Assembly: GCF_042427585.1 (NCBI RefSeq)
Contig: NZ_JBHMFC010000042.1
Coordinates: 11,486 to 75,485, forward strand
Length of the DNA: 64,000 bases
Source: Pseudalgibacter ostreae
GTDB taxonomy: Bacteria; Bacteroidota; Bacteroidia; Flavobacteriales; Flavobacteriaceae
Reading direction: 5' to 3'
In this document: positions 9,525-18,098 of the stretch, piece by piece
Layout: the number at the start of each line of letters is the position of its first letter
Numbering within the stretch: the stretch's first letter is position 1
Translations under genes and position numbers: made by a program
Notes under the pieces: model-generated
Databases searched by the model: none
Seen by the model: only the letters and a program-made list of their open reading frames with translations
What the model was told of the DNA's origin: nothing

Positions 9525-10001
9525 ATGAGAAAAAAAGCAGCAAAAAAGAGACCGCTTTTGCCGGATCCACGTTTTAACGATCAGTTAGTAACTCGTTTCG
9601 TTAATATGATGATGTGGGATGGGAAAAAGTCTGTAGCTTTTAAAGTATTCTATGATGCTATTGACATTGTAGAATCAAAAAAGAGTGATGAAGAGAAAAC
9701 AGCTTTAGATACATGGAAAGATGCTTTATCTAATGTGATGCCTCACGTAGAAGTACGTAGCCGTCGTGTTGGAGGTGCAACCTTCCAAATTCCAATGCAA
9801 ATACGTCCAGACCGTAAAGTTTCTACCGCAATGAAATGGCTAATTAGCTATTCACGTAAGAGAAACGAGAAATCTATGGCGCAACGTTTGGCTTCAGAAA
9901 TTTTAGCAGCAGCTAAAGAAGAAGGAGCAGCGGTTAAGAAAAGAGTGGATACTCATAAAATGGCCGAAGCAAATAAAGCATTCTCTCACTTTAGATTTTA
10001 A
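9525..10001 (+). CDS. rpsG: 30S ribosomal protein S7
   Basis: A 158-residue S7, the primary assembly protein of the 30S head, binding the 16S 3' major domain and the E site. It opens with the basic RKKAAKKRPLLPDPRF and contains the typical PHVEVRSRRVGGATFQIP hairpin and the C-terminal HKMAEANKAFSHFRF. Length is normal. It sits between rpsL and fusA (5 nt before fusA), the conserved str order. In E. coli S7 represses this operon through the S12-S7 spacer, but the 22-nt spacer here is too short for a comparable structure. Confidence 0.98.
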   Translation: MRKKAAKKRPLLPDPRFNDQLVTRFVNMMMWDGKKSVAFKVFYDAIDIVESKKSDEEKTALDTWKDALSNVMPHVEVRSRRVGGATFQIPMQIRPDRKVSTAMKWLISYSRKRNEKSMAQRLASEILAAAKEEGAAVKKRVDTHKMAEANKAFSHFRF

Positions 10002-10007
10002 TAATAT

Positions 10008-12134
10008 ATGGCAAGAGACTTAAAATTAACAAGAAATATAGGTATTGCTGCACATATTGATGCAGGAAAGACCACAACTACAGAACGTATTCTTTTTTAT
10101 ACCGGTGTAAACCATAAGGTAGGTGAAACTCACGAAGGGTCATCAACAATGGACTGGATGGAGCAAGAAGCAGAAAGAGGTATTACTATTACTTCTGCAG
10201 CAACAACTTGTGACTGGGTATTCCCTAAAGAAAACGGAGAACCAACAGAAGACGCAAAAAGTTATCACTTTAATATTATAGACACCCCTGGCCACGTTGA
10301 TTTTACGGTAGAAGTAAACCGTTCTTTACGTGTGCTTGATGGTTTAGTGTTTTTATTCAGTGCGGTAGATGGTGTGGAACCACAATCGGAAACAAACTGG
10401 AGATTAGCCGATAATTATAAAGTGCCTAGAATTGGATTTGTTAACAAAATGGACCGTCAAGGGTCTAACTTTTTAGAAGTTAACAAACAAGTAAAAGAAA
10501 TGTTAGGTTCTAATGCAGTGCCAATTGTATTGCCTATTGGAGATGAAGCAGACTTTAGAGGTGTTGTGGATCTCGTTAAGAATAGGGCGATTGAGTGGCA
10601 TGATGAGAACTTTGGTTCTACTTTTGATGTTATTCCTATTCCGGAAGACATGAAAGAAGAAGTGCGCCAATACAGAGCGTTACTAATTGAAGAGGTAGCG
10701 AGTTACGACGAAAACTTATTAGAGAAATTCATGGAAGATGAAGACTCTATTACAGAAGACGAAGTACACGCAGCGCTAAGAGCAGCAGTAATGGATATGG
10801 CCATTATACCTATGGTATGTGGATCATCTTTCAAAAATAAAGGCGTTCAGTTTTTATTAGATGCTGTTTGTAGATACTTACCTTCTCCAATGGATAGAGA
10901 AAGTGTTATCGGTACAAATCCAGATACAGATAAAGAAGAAAGACGTAGACCAGACGTTAAAGAACCTTTTTCTGCTTTAGCATTTAAAATTGCTACCGAT
11001 CCTTTTGTTGGTCGTTTAGCGTTTTTCCGTGCATACTCAGGACATTTAGATGCAGGATCTTATGTGTTGAACAACCGCTCTGGAAAAAAAGAACGTATTT
11101 CACGTATCTACCAAATGCACGCCAACAAACAAATTGCTCTAGATTATCTAGAAGCAGGTGATATTGGAGCAGCAGTAGGATTTAAAGATATTAAAACAGG
11201 AGATACTTTATCTGATGAAAAACACCCTATCGTTTTAGAATCTATGGATTTCCCAGACCCAGTAATTGGTATCGCTGTGGAGCCTAAGACTAAAGCAGAT
11301 GTTGATAAATTAGGGATGGCATTATCTAAACTTGCAGAAGAGGATCCAACCTTTACAGCAAGAACAGATGAGGCTTCAGGACAGACTATTATTTCTGGAA
11401 TGGGTGAGCTTCACTTAGATATTATTGTAGATCGTTTACGTCGTGAGTTTAAGGTTGAAGTAAACCAAGGACAACCACAAGTAGAGTACAAAGAGGCTGT
11501 TACACAAGTTGCAGATCACAGAGAGGTTTATAAAAAGCAATCTGGTGGACGTGGTAAATTTGCCGATATTGTATTTACTTTAGGGCCTGCAGACGAAGGT
11601 GTAACAGGATTACAGTTTGAGTCTATTATTAAAGGTGGTAACGTACCTAAAGAATTTATCCCTTCTATTGAAAAAGGATTTAAACTAGCGATGGCGAATG
11701 GTCCTCTAGCAGGATATGAGATTGACTCTATGAAAGTAACCTTGAAAGATGGATCTTATCACGATGTGGATTCCGATCAACTATCTTTCGAATTGGCTGC
11801 TAAAATAGGATTTAAAGCTGCTGCAAAAGCTGCAAAAGCGGTTATCATGGAGCCTATTATGAAACTTGAGGTGATTACTCCTGAAGAGAATATGGGTGAT
11901 ATTGTAGGCGATTTAAACCGTCGTCGTGGTCAAATGAGCGATATGGGCGATAGAGCTGGAGCAAAAACTGTAAAAGCAACGGTTCCTTTATCTGAAATGT
12001 TCGGATATGTTACCACACTAAGAACATTATCATCAGGCCGTGCAACGTCAACAATGGAGTTTTCACACTATGCTGAAACCCCTTCAAACATATCAGAAGA
12101 AGTTATTAAGGCTGCTAAAGGCATCGAATCGTAA
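10008..12134 (+). CDS. fusA: Translation elongation factor G
   Basis: A 708-residue translocase GTPase. The G domain shows the P-loop AHIDAGKTTTTE near residue 17, switch I RGITITSAATT, DTPGHVDF and NKMDRQGSN. Domains II-V follow, including GMGELHLDII and the C-terminal YVTTLRTLSSGRATSTMEF. Length fits canonical EF-G rather than the shorter paralogue. It catalyses GTP-dependent tRNA-mRNA translocation. The following gene is rpsJ, 11 nt away; tuf, which sits here in E. coli, is absent, as in other Bacteroidetes. Confidence 0.98.
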   Translation: MARDLKLTRNIGIAAHIDAGKTTTTERILFYTGVNHKVGETHEGSSTMDWMEQEAERGITITSAATTCDWVFPKENGEPTEDAKSYHFNIIDTPGHVDFTVEVNRSLRVLDGLVFLFSAVDGVEPQSETNWRLADNYKVPRIGFVNKMDRQGSNFLEVNKQVKEMLGSNAVPIVLPIGDEADFRGVVDLVKNRAIEWHDENFGSTFDVIPIPEDMKEEVRQYRALLIEEVASYDENLLEKFMEDEDSITEDEVHAALRAAVMDMAIIPMVCGSSFKNKGVQFLLDAVCRYLPSPMDRESVIGTNPDTDKEERRRPDVKEPFSALAFKIATDPFVGRLAFFRAYSGHLDAGSYVLNNRSGKKERISRIYQMHANKQIALDYLEAGDIGAAVGFKDIKTGDTLSDEKHPIVLESMDFPDPVIGIAVEPKTKADVDKLGMALSKLAEEDPTFTARTDEASGQTIISGMGELHLDIIVDRLRREFKVEVNQGQPQVEYKEAVTQVADHREVYKKQSGGRGKFADIVFTLGPADEGVTGLQFESIIKGGNVPKEFIPSIEKGFKLAMANGPLAGYEIDSMKVTLKDGSYHDVDSDQLSFELAAKIGFKAAAKAAKAVIMEPIMKLEVITPEENMGDIVGDLNRRRGQMSDMGDRAGAKTVKATVPLSEMFGYVTTLRTLSSGRATSTMEFSHYAETPSNISEEVIKAAKGIES

Positions 12135-12145
12135 ATCTTAAGAAA

Positions 12146-12451
12146 ATGAGTCAGAAAATCAGAATAAAATTAAAGTCTTACGATCACAGTTTAGTAGATA
12201 AATCTGCTGATAAGATTGTAAAAACTGTAAAGAGCACAGGTGCTGTGGTTACAGGTCCAATTCCTTTACCAACGCACAAGAAAATTTTTACTGTATTACG
12301 TTCTCCACACGTAAACAAGAAATCAAGAGAACAATTTCAATTAAGCTCTTACAAGCGTTTACTTGATATTTATTCTTCATCATCAAAAACGATTGATGCC
12401 TTGATGAAACTGGAATTACCAAGTGGCGTAGAAGTAGAGATTAAAGTATAA
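12146..12451 (+). CDS. rpsJ: 30S ribosomal protein S10
   Basis: A 101-residue S10 (also NusE in antitermination). Typical motifs are IRIKLKSYDHSLVDKSADKIV, GPIPLPTHKKIFTVLRSPHVNKKSREQF and the C-terminal KLELPSGVEVEIKV. It assembles into the 30S head and, in other bacteria, binds NusB and NusG. It directly follows fusA and is separated from rplC by an unusually long 223-nt spacer with hairpins (see separate entries), so expression of the genes downstream may be adjusted at that point. Confidence 0.98.
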   Translation: MSQKIRIKLKSYDHSLVDKSADKIVKTVKSTGAVVTGPIPLPTHKKIFTVLRSPHVNKKSREQFQLSSYKRLLDIYSSSSKTIDALMKLELPSGVEVEIKV

Positions 12452-12466
12452 GTAAACCTCTGCGAA

Positions 12467-12484
12467 TCCCGATAATTATCGGAA
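12467..12484. repeat. 18-bp intergenic palindrome, copy 1
   Basis: TCCCGATAATTATCGGAA lies in the rpsJ-rplC spacer. It is nearly a perfect inverted repeat, with one end mismatch relative to TCCCGATAATTATCGGGA found at 40176. Related copies are at 18955 and 37198. There is no T-run after it, so it is not a simple terminator. Confidence 0.75.
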
Positions 12485-12583
12485 GACCCCTTAAAGTCGT
12501 TTTTTACTAACGAAGAAAAGCCGGTTAGATTCGCTAGAATACATGTCCTTAACTACGGTTAAGGAAAAACGGTAAAATGCATT

Positions 12584-12620
12584 TCAGGGACGAAAGGTAT
12601 TTTTGTCCCTGATTTTTTTT
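12584..12620 (+). terminator. Attenuator-like hairpin with T-run inside the S10 operon
   Basis: TCAGGGAC at 12584-12591 pairs perfectly with GTCCCTGA at 12605-12612 around a 13-nt loop and is followed by a run of eight T (12613-12620). It has the shape of an intrinsic terminator but lies between rpsJ and rplC of one operon, 55 nt before the rplC start. It may partly terminate, attenuate or process the transcript. Confidence 0.6.
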
Positions 12621-12674
12621 AAAGCAAGTTGGATTAGGTTCCAACATATTAGTAATAACAAATAAATAATAATT

Positions 12675-13292
12675 ATGTCTGGGTTAATTGGAAGAAAAAT
12701 CGGTATGACCAGCATCTTTGATGAAAAAGGAAAAAACATTCCTTGTACAGTAATCGAAGCTGGACCATGTATCGTTACCCAAGTCAGAACTGAAGAGGTG
12801 GATGGCTATAATGCTATTCAACTTGGTTTCGATGACGCGACAGAAAAAAGTGCTACTAAAGCGGACATAGGTCACGCTAAAAAAGCAGGAACTTCTGTAA
12901 AACGCAAAATCGTTGAATTCAAAAGTTTTGATAAGGAGTACAAGTTAGGTGATGCAATCACTGTAGAGCACTTTGTAGAAGGTGAATTTGTTGACATCTC
13001 TGGAACCTCGAAAGGAAAAGGTTTCCAAGGTGTTGTAAAACGTCACGGTTTTGGTGGTGTAGGTCAAGCGACCCACGGGCAACACAACCGTTTGAGAGCG
13101 CCAGGTTCTATTGGTGCGGCTTCATATCCTGGAAGAGTATTTAAGGGTATGAAAATGGCAGGTAGAATGGGTAATGACTCGGTAAAAATTGAAAATTTAA
13201 GAGTTTTAAAAATAGTAGCAGATAAAAACCTACTAGTGGTTAAAGGGTGTGTACCTGGACACAAGAATTCTTATGTAATTATTAGAAAATAA
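12675..13292 (+). CDS. rplC: 50S ribosomal protein L3
   Basis: A 205-residue L3 that reaches the peptidyl-transferase centre. It starts MSGLIGRKIGMTSIFDEKG and has the core loop HGQHNRLRAPGSIGAASYPG followed by RVFKGMKMAGRMGN. In E. coli this loop reads SIGQ and the Gln is methylated by PrmB; here the position is Ala, so that modification cannot occur. The rplC stop overlaps the rplD start by one base (TAATG). It follows the long structured rpsJ-rplC spacer. Confidence 0.98.
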   Translation: MSGLIGRKIGMTSIFDEKGKNIPCTVIEAGPCIVTQVRTEEVDGYNAIQLGFDDATEKSATKADIGHAKKAGTSVKRKIVEFKSFDKEYKLGDAITVEHFVEGEFVDISGTSKGKGFQGVVKRHGFGGVGQATHGQHNRLRAPGSIGAASYPGRVFKGMKMAGRMGNDSVKIENLRVLKIVADKNLLVVKGCVPGHKNSYVIIRK

Positions 13293-13921
13293 TGGAAGTA
13301 GCAGTTTTAGATATAAACGGAAAAGATACAGGTAGAAAGGCAGACCTTTCTAAGGATGTATTTGCTATTGAGCCTAATAATCACGCGGTGTATTTGGATG
13401 TTAAGCAATATTTAGCAAACCAAAGACAAGGAACTCACAAATCGAAAGAGAGAGCTGAGATTTCTGGAAGTACACGTAAGATTAAGAAGCAAAAAGGAAC
13501 AGGTACGGCAAGAGCAGGTAGTATTAAGTCTGGTGTTTTTAAAGGGGGTGGCCGTATGTTCGGACCAAGACCAAGAAACTACAGTTTTAAACTTAATAAG
13601 AACTTAAAACGCTTAGCACGTAAATCGGCTTTAAGTATTAAAGCAGGAGAACAATCCATCACGATTCTAGAAGATTTTAACTTCGATACGGTAAAGACAA
13701 AAAACTTTACAGCAGTATTGAAAGCGTTAAACCTAGAAAACAAAAAAACATTATTTGTGTTGGGTGCCTCAAATAATAATGTATATTTGTCCTCACGTAA
13801 TTTAAAAGGCTCTGACGTTATAACGGCTTCAGAATTAAGCACTTACAAAATTTTAAATGCGAACCAAGTCGTTCTTTTAGAAGGCGCTTTAGCAGGAATT
13901 GAAACAAACTTAAGTAAATAG
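13292..13921 (+). CDS. rplD: 50S ribosomal protein L4
   Basis: A 209-residue L4. The long internal loop (about residues 45-95, KQKGTGTARAGSIKSGVFKGGGRMFGPRPRNYSF) reaches the exit-tunnel constriction beside L22. In E. coli L4 is the autogenous regulator of the S10 operon through a leader upstream of rpsJ. Here the only obvious structured region in the S10 part lies between rpsJ and rplC, so any L4 feedback would have to act differently. Start codon overlaps the rplC stop. Confidence 0.97.
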   Translation: MEVAVLDINGKDTGRKADLSKDVFAIEPNNHAVYLDVKQYLANQRQGTHKSKERAEISGSTRKIKKQKGTGTARAGSIKSGVFKGGGRMFGPRPRNYSFKLNKNLKRLARKSALSIKAGEQSITILEDFNFDTVKTKNFTAVLKALNLENKKTLFVLGASNNNVYLSSRNLKGSDVITASELSTYKILNANQVVLLEGALAGIETNLSK

Positions 13922-13927
13922 AAACTC

Positions 13928-14218
13928 ATGAGTATCTTAATTAAACCTATAATCACAGAAAAAGCAACAGCTAATAGCGAGTTGAGAAACTGCTATACTT
14001 TCTCAGTGAAACCAAAGGCGAACAAGGTAGAAATCAAAAAAGCGGTGGAAGCTGCTTATGGTGTTTCTGTTGAAAAAGTTCGTACTATAAATGTCCGTCC
14101 AGATAGAAAAACTAAGTTTACAAAAACTGGTATTCAACATGGTAAAACCAACGCCGTTAAGAAAGCGATGGTACAACTGGCGGAAGGTGAGATGATTGAT
14201 TTATACAGTAACATGTAA
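13928..14218 (+). CDS. rplW: 50S ribosomal protein L23
   Basis: A 96-residue L23 at the rim of the exit tunnel, where signal recognition particle and trigger factor dock. Conserved segments are IIKPIITEKATANSE at the N-terminus and VKPKANKVEIKKAVEAAYGV, VRTINVRPDRKTKF. Length is usual for the family. Spacing is 6 nt from rplD and 10 nt to rplB. Confidence 0.97.
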   Translation: MSILIKPIITEKATANSELRNCYTFSVKPKANKVEIKKAVEAAYGVSVEKVRTINVRPDRKTKFTKTGIQHGKTNAVKKAMVQLAEGEMIDLYSNM

Positions 14219-14228
14219 TTAAAGACAG

Positions 14229-15056
14229 ATGTCAGTAAGAAAATTAAAACCAATCACACCAGGACAGCGATTTAGAGTAGTTAATGGATTTGACGCCATT
14301 ACTACTGATAAGCCGGAGAAAAGTTTAATAGCTCCGATTAAAAAGTCTGGTGGTAGAAACAGTCAAGGAAAAATGACCATGCGCCATATTGGTGGTGGTC
14401 ATAAAAAGAGGTATCGTGTTATCGACTTCAAAAGAGATAAAGCAGGAATCCCTGCTGAAGTAAAATCTATTGAGTACGATCCAAACAGAACCGCTTTTAT
14501 AGCTTTATTAAATTATCAAGACGGCGAAAAAAGATACATCATTGCCCAAAATGGTTTACAAGTTGGACAAAATGTAGTATCAAGCAAAGAGAGTATTGCT
14601 CCAGAAGTTGGAAATGCTATGCCGCTTAGTCTTATTCCATTAGGAACTATTATATCTTGCGTAGAGTTACGTCCAGGACAAGGGGCTATTATGGCTCGTA
14701 GTGCTGGGTCTTTTGCTCAATTAATGGCAAGAGACGGTAAGTTTGCATCTATCAAGTTACCTTCAGGGGAAACACGATTGATACTTGTTACCTGTATGGC
14801 CACTATTGGTGTTGTATCTAACTCCGATCATCAGTTGTTAGTTGGAGGTAAAGCTGGTAGAACACGATGGTTAGGTAGACGTTCAAGAACGAGACCAGTT
14901 GCAATGAACCCTGTCGATCACCCAATGGGTGGTGGTGAAGGACGCGCTTCAGGTGGTCATCCACGTTCTAGAAACGGAATTCCAGCTAAAGGTTATAGAA
15001 CCCGTTCTAAAAAGAATCCAACAAATAAATATATCGTAGAACGTAGAAAGAAATAA
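14229..15056 (+). CDS. rplB: 50S ribosomal protein L2
   Basis: A 275-residue L2, one of the most conserved 50S proteins and needed for subunit joining and peptidyl transfer. Two recognisable halves are seen: an OB-like domain (GRNSQGKMTMRHIGGGHKKR) and an SH3-like domain. The C-terminal signature MNPVDHPMGGGEGRASGGHP holds the conserved His near the active centre. Only 3 nt separate it from rpsS, so translation is probably coupled. Confidence 0.98.
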   Translation: MSVRKLKPITPGQRFRVVNGFDAITTDKPEKSLIAPIKKSGGRNSQGKMTMRHIGGGHKKRYRVIDFKRDKAGIPAEVKSIEYDPNRTAFIALLNYQDGEKRYIIAQNGLQVGQNVVSSKESIAPEVGNAMPLSLIPLGTIISCVELRPGQGAIMARSAGSFAQLMARDGKFASIKLPSGETRLILVTCMATIGVVSNSDHQLLVGGKAGRTRWLGRRSRTRPVAMNPVDHPMGGGEGRASGGHPRSRNGIPAKGYRTRSKKNPTNKYIVERRKK

Positions 15057-15059
15057 GAC

Positions 15060-15338
15060 ATGGCAAGATCATTAAAAAAGGGACCTTACGTTCATTATAA
15101 ATTAGAGAAAAAAGTTGCTGTTAATGTTGAAACCAACAAAAAAAGCGTTATCAAAACCTGGTCTAGAGCCAGTATGATTACACCTGATTTTGTAGGACAA
15201 ACCATAGCAGTGCACAATGGCCGTCAATTTGTGCCAGTATACGTTACTGAGAACATGGTAGGCCATAAACTTGGAGAATTTTCACCAACACGTTCATTCC
15301 GTGGGCATGCAGGTGCTAAAAATAAAGGTAAAAAATAG
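15060..15338 (+). CDS. rpsS: 30S ribosomal protein S19
   Basis: A 92-residue S19 of the 30S head, contacting S13 and the A-site finger. MARSLKKGPYVHYKLEKKV, the central WSRASMITPDFVGQTIAVHNG and VGHKLGEFSPTRSFRGHAG are all typical. Length is normal. It lies in the conserved rplB-rpsS-rplV order, 6 nt before rplV. Confidence 0.98.
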   Translation: MARSLKKGPYVHYKLEKKVAVNVETNKKSVIKTWSRASMITPDFVGQTIAVHNGRQFVPVYVTENMVGHKLGEFSPTRSFRGHAGAKNKGKK

Positions 15339-15344
15339 TAAGCA

Positions 15345-15752
15345 ATGGGAAGTCGTAAAAAACAAATGGCAGACGCTATTAAGGAAGCAAAAAAAGAAAT
15401 TGCTTTTGCAAAACTTAATAACTGTCCTACATCACCAAGAAAAATGCGTTTAGTAGCCGATTTAGTAAGAGGCGAACGCGTAGAGAAAGCGCTTAATATT
15501 TTAAAATTCAACCAAAAAGAAGCTTCTGGAAAATTAGAGAAATTGCTTTTATCGGCAATTGCCAACTGGCAATCTAAAAATGAAGAAGCTAGTCTTGAAG
15601 ACGCTGAATTGATTGTTAAAGAGATTAGAGTGGATGGCGGATCTATGTTAAAAAGATTACGTCCAGCACCTCAAGGTCGCGCACATAGAATAAGAAAACG
15701 TTCTAACCACGTTACAATAGTAGTTGGAGCTAACAATAACACACAAAGCTAG
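15345..15752 (+). CDS. rplV: 50S ribosomal protein L22
   Basis: A 135-residue L22. The globular part contains NCPTSPRKMRLVADLVRG, and the long beta-hairpin (MLKRLRPAPQGRAHRIRKRS) reaches into the exit tunnel opposite L4; changes at this tip give macrolide resistance elsewhere, and nothing abnormal is seen here. The N-terminus has about 15 extra Lys/Ala-rich residues compared with E. coli L22. Confidence 0.97.
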   Translation: MGSRKKQMADAIKEAKKEIAFAKLNNCPTSPRKMRLVADLVRGERVEKALNILKFNQKEASGKLEKLLLSAIANWQSKNEEASLEDAELIVKEIRVDGGSMLKRLRPAPQGRAHRIRKRSNHVTIVVGANNNTQS

Positions 15753-15761
15753 GATAGAAGT

Positions 15762-16481
15762 ATGGGACAAAAAACAAATCCAATCGGAAATCGCTTAGGA
15801 ATTATCAGAGGATGGGAATCTAACTGGTATGGAGGAAATGATTATGGAGACAAGCTTGCCGAAGACGATAAAATTAGAAAATACGTTCACGCACGTTTAT
15901 CTAAAGCCAGTGTTAGTAGAGTAATAATTGAAAGAACTTTAAAACTTGTAACCGTTACTATCACGACGGCTCGCCCAGGTATCATTATTGGTAAAGGTGG
16001 CCAAGAGGTAGACAAGTTAAAAGAAGAGCTTAAAAATATTACTGATAAAGAAGTTCAGATCAATATTTTTGAAATCAAAAGACCTGAACTAGATGCCTTT
16101 TTAGTAGGATCGAGTGTTGCTCGTCAAATTGAAAATAGAATTTCATACAGACGTGCCATTAAAATGGCAATTGCAGCTACGATGCGAATGAATGCAGAAG
16201 GGATCAAGATCCAGATTAGTGGTCGTTTAAACGGTGCTGAAATGGCACGTAGTGAACACTACAAAGAAGGACGTATTCCTTTATCAACCTTTAGAGCCGA
16301 TATCGATTATGCACTTGTTGAGGCGCACACTACTTACGGTAGATTAGGTGTGAAAGTGTGGATCATGAAAGGTGAAGTGTATGGTAAAAGAGAACTTTCT
16401 CCACTTGTTGGATTGTCCAAGAAGCAAGGAAAAGGTGGACCGTCGAGAGATGGCAATTCCAAACCTCGTCGTAGAAAGTAA
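15762..16481 (+). CDS. rpsC: 30S ribosomal protein S3
   Basis: A 239-residue S3 at the mRNA entry channel with helicase-assisting basic residues. It begins MGQKTNPIGNRLGIIRGWES, has a KH domain with RPGIIIGKGGQEVDKLKEEL (GKGG loop), and the C-terminal domain ISGRLNGAEMARSEHYKEGR. A short basic tail (GPSRDGNSKPRRRK) ends it. It lies between rplV and rplP in the conserved order. Confidence 0.98.
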   Translation: MGQKTNPIGNRLGIIRGWESNWYGGNDYGDKLAEDDKIRKYVHARLSKASVSRVIIERTLKLVTVTITTARPGIIIGKGGQEVDKLKEELKNITDKEVQINIFEIKRPELDAFLVGSSVARQIENRISYRRAIKMAIAATMRMNAEGIKIQISGRLNGAEMARSEHYKEGRIPLSTFRADIDYALVEAHTTYGRLGVKVWIMKGEVYGKRELSPLVGLSKKQGKGGPSRDGNSKPRRRK

Positions 16482-16503
16482 TTTTTTATAAAGTAAGAAA
16501 AAA

Positions 16504-16923
16504 ATGTTACAGCCTAGAAGAACAAAATTTCGTAAGCAGCAAAAAGGACGTATGAAAGGGATCTCTCAGAGAGGTCACCAACTTTCAAACGGTACTTTTG
16601 GAATAAAAGCGCTAGATTCAAATTTTTTAACGTCACGTCAGATAGAGGCAGCTCGTATCGCCGCGACCCGTTATATGAAAAGAGAAGGTCAACTTTGGAT
16701 TAAAATATTTCCAGACAAGCCTATTACAAAAAAGCCTCTTGAAGTACGTATGGGTAAAGGTAAAGGAGCCGTTGAGTATTGGGTAGCCGTTGTAAAACCA
16801 GGAAGAGTATTATTTGAAATAGGAGGCGTGCCATTGGACGTTGCAAAAGAAGCATTGCGTCTAGCAGCACAAAAGCTACCTGTTAAAACTAAGTTTTTAA
16901 TCGCTAGAGATTACGAAGCATAA
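16504..16923 (+). CDS. rplP: 50S ribosomal protein L16
   Basis: A 139-residue L16 near the A site of the 50S. MLQPRRTKFRKQQKGRMKG is the usual start; IFPDKPITKKPLEVRMGKGKG includes the loop with the Arg that is hydroxylated by YcfD in E. coli. Length and order are standard. A 22-nt A-rich spacer separates it from rpsC and a 13-nt spacer from rpmC. Confidence 0.98.
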   Translation: MLQPRRTKFRKQQKGRMKGISQRGHQLSNGTFGIKALDSNFLTSRQIEAARIAATRYMKREGQLWIKIFPDKPITKKPLEVRMGKGKGAVEYWVAVVKPGRVLFEIGGVPLDVAKEALRLAAQKLPVKTKFLIARDYEA

Positions 16924-16936
16924 TTTATTTGATATT

Positions 16937-17128
16937 ATGAAACAATCAGAAATTAAAGAATTATCTGTAGCTGAGTTACAAGAGAAACTTGGTGAGACAA
17001 AAAAGAGTTATTCAGATCTAAAATTAGCGCATGCAATATCTCCTTTAGAAAATCCAATCCAATTACGTTCTGCAAGAAGAAACGTAGCTAGAATTGCGAC
17101 CGAATTAACTAAAAGAGAATTACAATAA
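16937..17128 (+). CDS. rpmC: 50S ribosomal protein L29
   Basis: A 63-residue, two-helix L29 at the tunnel exit next to L23. KQSEIKELSVAELQEKLGE and the C-terminal PIQLRSARRNVARIATELTKRE are typical. Small but unmistakable from sequence and from its place between rplP and rpsQ. Confidence 0.97.
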   Translation: MKQSEIKELSVAELQEKLGETKKSYSDLKLAHAISPLENPIQLRSARRNVARIATELTKRELQ

Positions 17129-17138
17129 TTCTGCTGAA

Positions 17139-17399
17139 ATGATGGAAACAAGAAATTTAAGAAAAGAACGTGTAGGAGTTGTTACTAGTAACAAAATGCA
17201 AAAATCGATAGTGGTTGCAGAGGTTAAAAAAGTAAAACACCCTATGTATGGTAAGTTCGTGTTGAAAACAAAAAAATATGTTGCACACGACGAAACGAAC
17301 GACTGTAATGTTGGAGATACCGTAAAGATCATGGAAACAAGACCTTTAAGTAAATCTAAATGTTGGAGATTAGTTGAAATAATTGAAAGAGCTAAATAA
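17139..17399 (+). CDS. rpsQ: 30S ribosomal protein S17
   Basis: An 86-residue S17, an early-assembly OB-fold protein of the 30S body. Seen are NLRKERVGVVTSNKMQKSIVVA, VKHPMYGKFVLKTKKYVAHDE and VGDTVKIMETRPLSKSKCWRL. Two consecutive ATG codons (17139 and 17142) are possible starts. Gap to rplN is 2 nt. Confidence 0.97.
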   Translation: MMETRNLRKERVGVVTSNKMQKSIVVAEVKKVKHPMYGKFVLKTKKYVAHDETNDCNVGDTVKIMETRPLSKSKCWRLVEIIERAK

Positions 17400-17401
17400 T
17401 T

Positions 17402-17770
17402 ATGTTACAGCAAGAATCAAGATTAAAAGTCGCAGATAACACTGGAGCCAAGGAAGTTTTAACAATCCGGGTTCTAGGTGGTACTAAAAGAAGATATGCT
17501 TCTGTAGGAGACAAAATTGTTGTTTCAGTTAAAGATGCAACCCCTAATGGAAACATTAAAAAGGGTGCTGTTTCAACTGCAGTTGTAGTTCGTACAAAAA
17601 AAGAAGTGAGACGACCAGACGGATCCTATATCCGATTTGACGATAACGCTTGTGTCCTTTTAAATCCGCAAGGAGAAATGAGAGGAACACGTGTTTTTGG
17701 TCCTGTTGCTAGAGAACTTCGTGATAAACAATTCATGAAGATTGTATCATTAGCACCTGAAGTGCTTTAA
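17402..17770 (+). CDS. rplN: 50S ribosomal protein L14
   Basis: A 122-residue L14 at the subunit interface (bridges B5 and B8) and docking site of the silencing factor RsfS. MLQQESRLKVADNTGAKEVL and the C-terminal RGTRVFGPVARELRDKQFMKI are hallmarks. Length is the family's exact usual value. It opens the spc part of the superoperon; no separate promoter is seen before it. Confidence 0.98.
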   Translation: MLQQESRLKVADNTGAKEVLTIRVLGGTKRRYASVGDKIVVSVKDATPNGNIKKGAVSTAVVVRTKKEVRRPDGSYIRFDDNACVLLNPQGEMRGTRVFGPVARELRDKQFMKIVSLAPEVL

Positions 17771-17784
17771 TACATTAATTTAAG

Positions 17785-18096
17785 ATGACAAAGCTTAAAA
17801 TAAAAACTGGAGATACCGTTAAAGTTATTGCCGGAGACCATAAAGGAGCCGAAGGTAAAGTACAAAAGGTGTTGAAAGAAAAGAATAAAGCGATTGTTGA
17901 GGGTGTAAACTTGGTTAAGAAACATACGAAACCAAGTGCGCAAAGTCCTCAAGGTGGAATCGTGGAAAAAGAAGCCGCTATTCATATATCTAACTTATCA
18001 TTGTTAACTTCAAAAGGAGAAACAACACGTGTAGGATATAGAGTGGAAGGCGATAAGAAAGTAAGATTTTCAATAAAATCTAATGAAGTAATATAG
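17785..18096 (+). CDS. rplX: 50S ribosomal protein L24
   Basis: A 103-residue L24, a KOW-domain protein that initiates 50S assembly. KIKTGDTVKVIAGDHKGAEGKV is the KOW motif, followed by EGVNLVKKHTKPSAQSPQGG and EAAIHISNLSLL. Standard length and order. rplE follows after 2 nt. Confidence 0.97.
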   Translation: MTKLKIKTGDTVKVIAGDHKGAEGKVQKVLKEKNKAIVEGVNLVKKHTKPSAQSPQGGIVEKEAAIHISNLSLLTSKGETTRVGYRVEGDKKVRFSIKSNEVI

Positions 18097-18098
18097 TT

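Noticed and set aside
15224..15565. 113-codon minus-strand frame across rpsS-rplV
   Set aside because: It is antisense to two conserved ribosomal genes and its product has no recognisable features.
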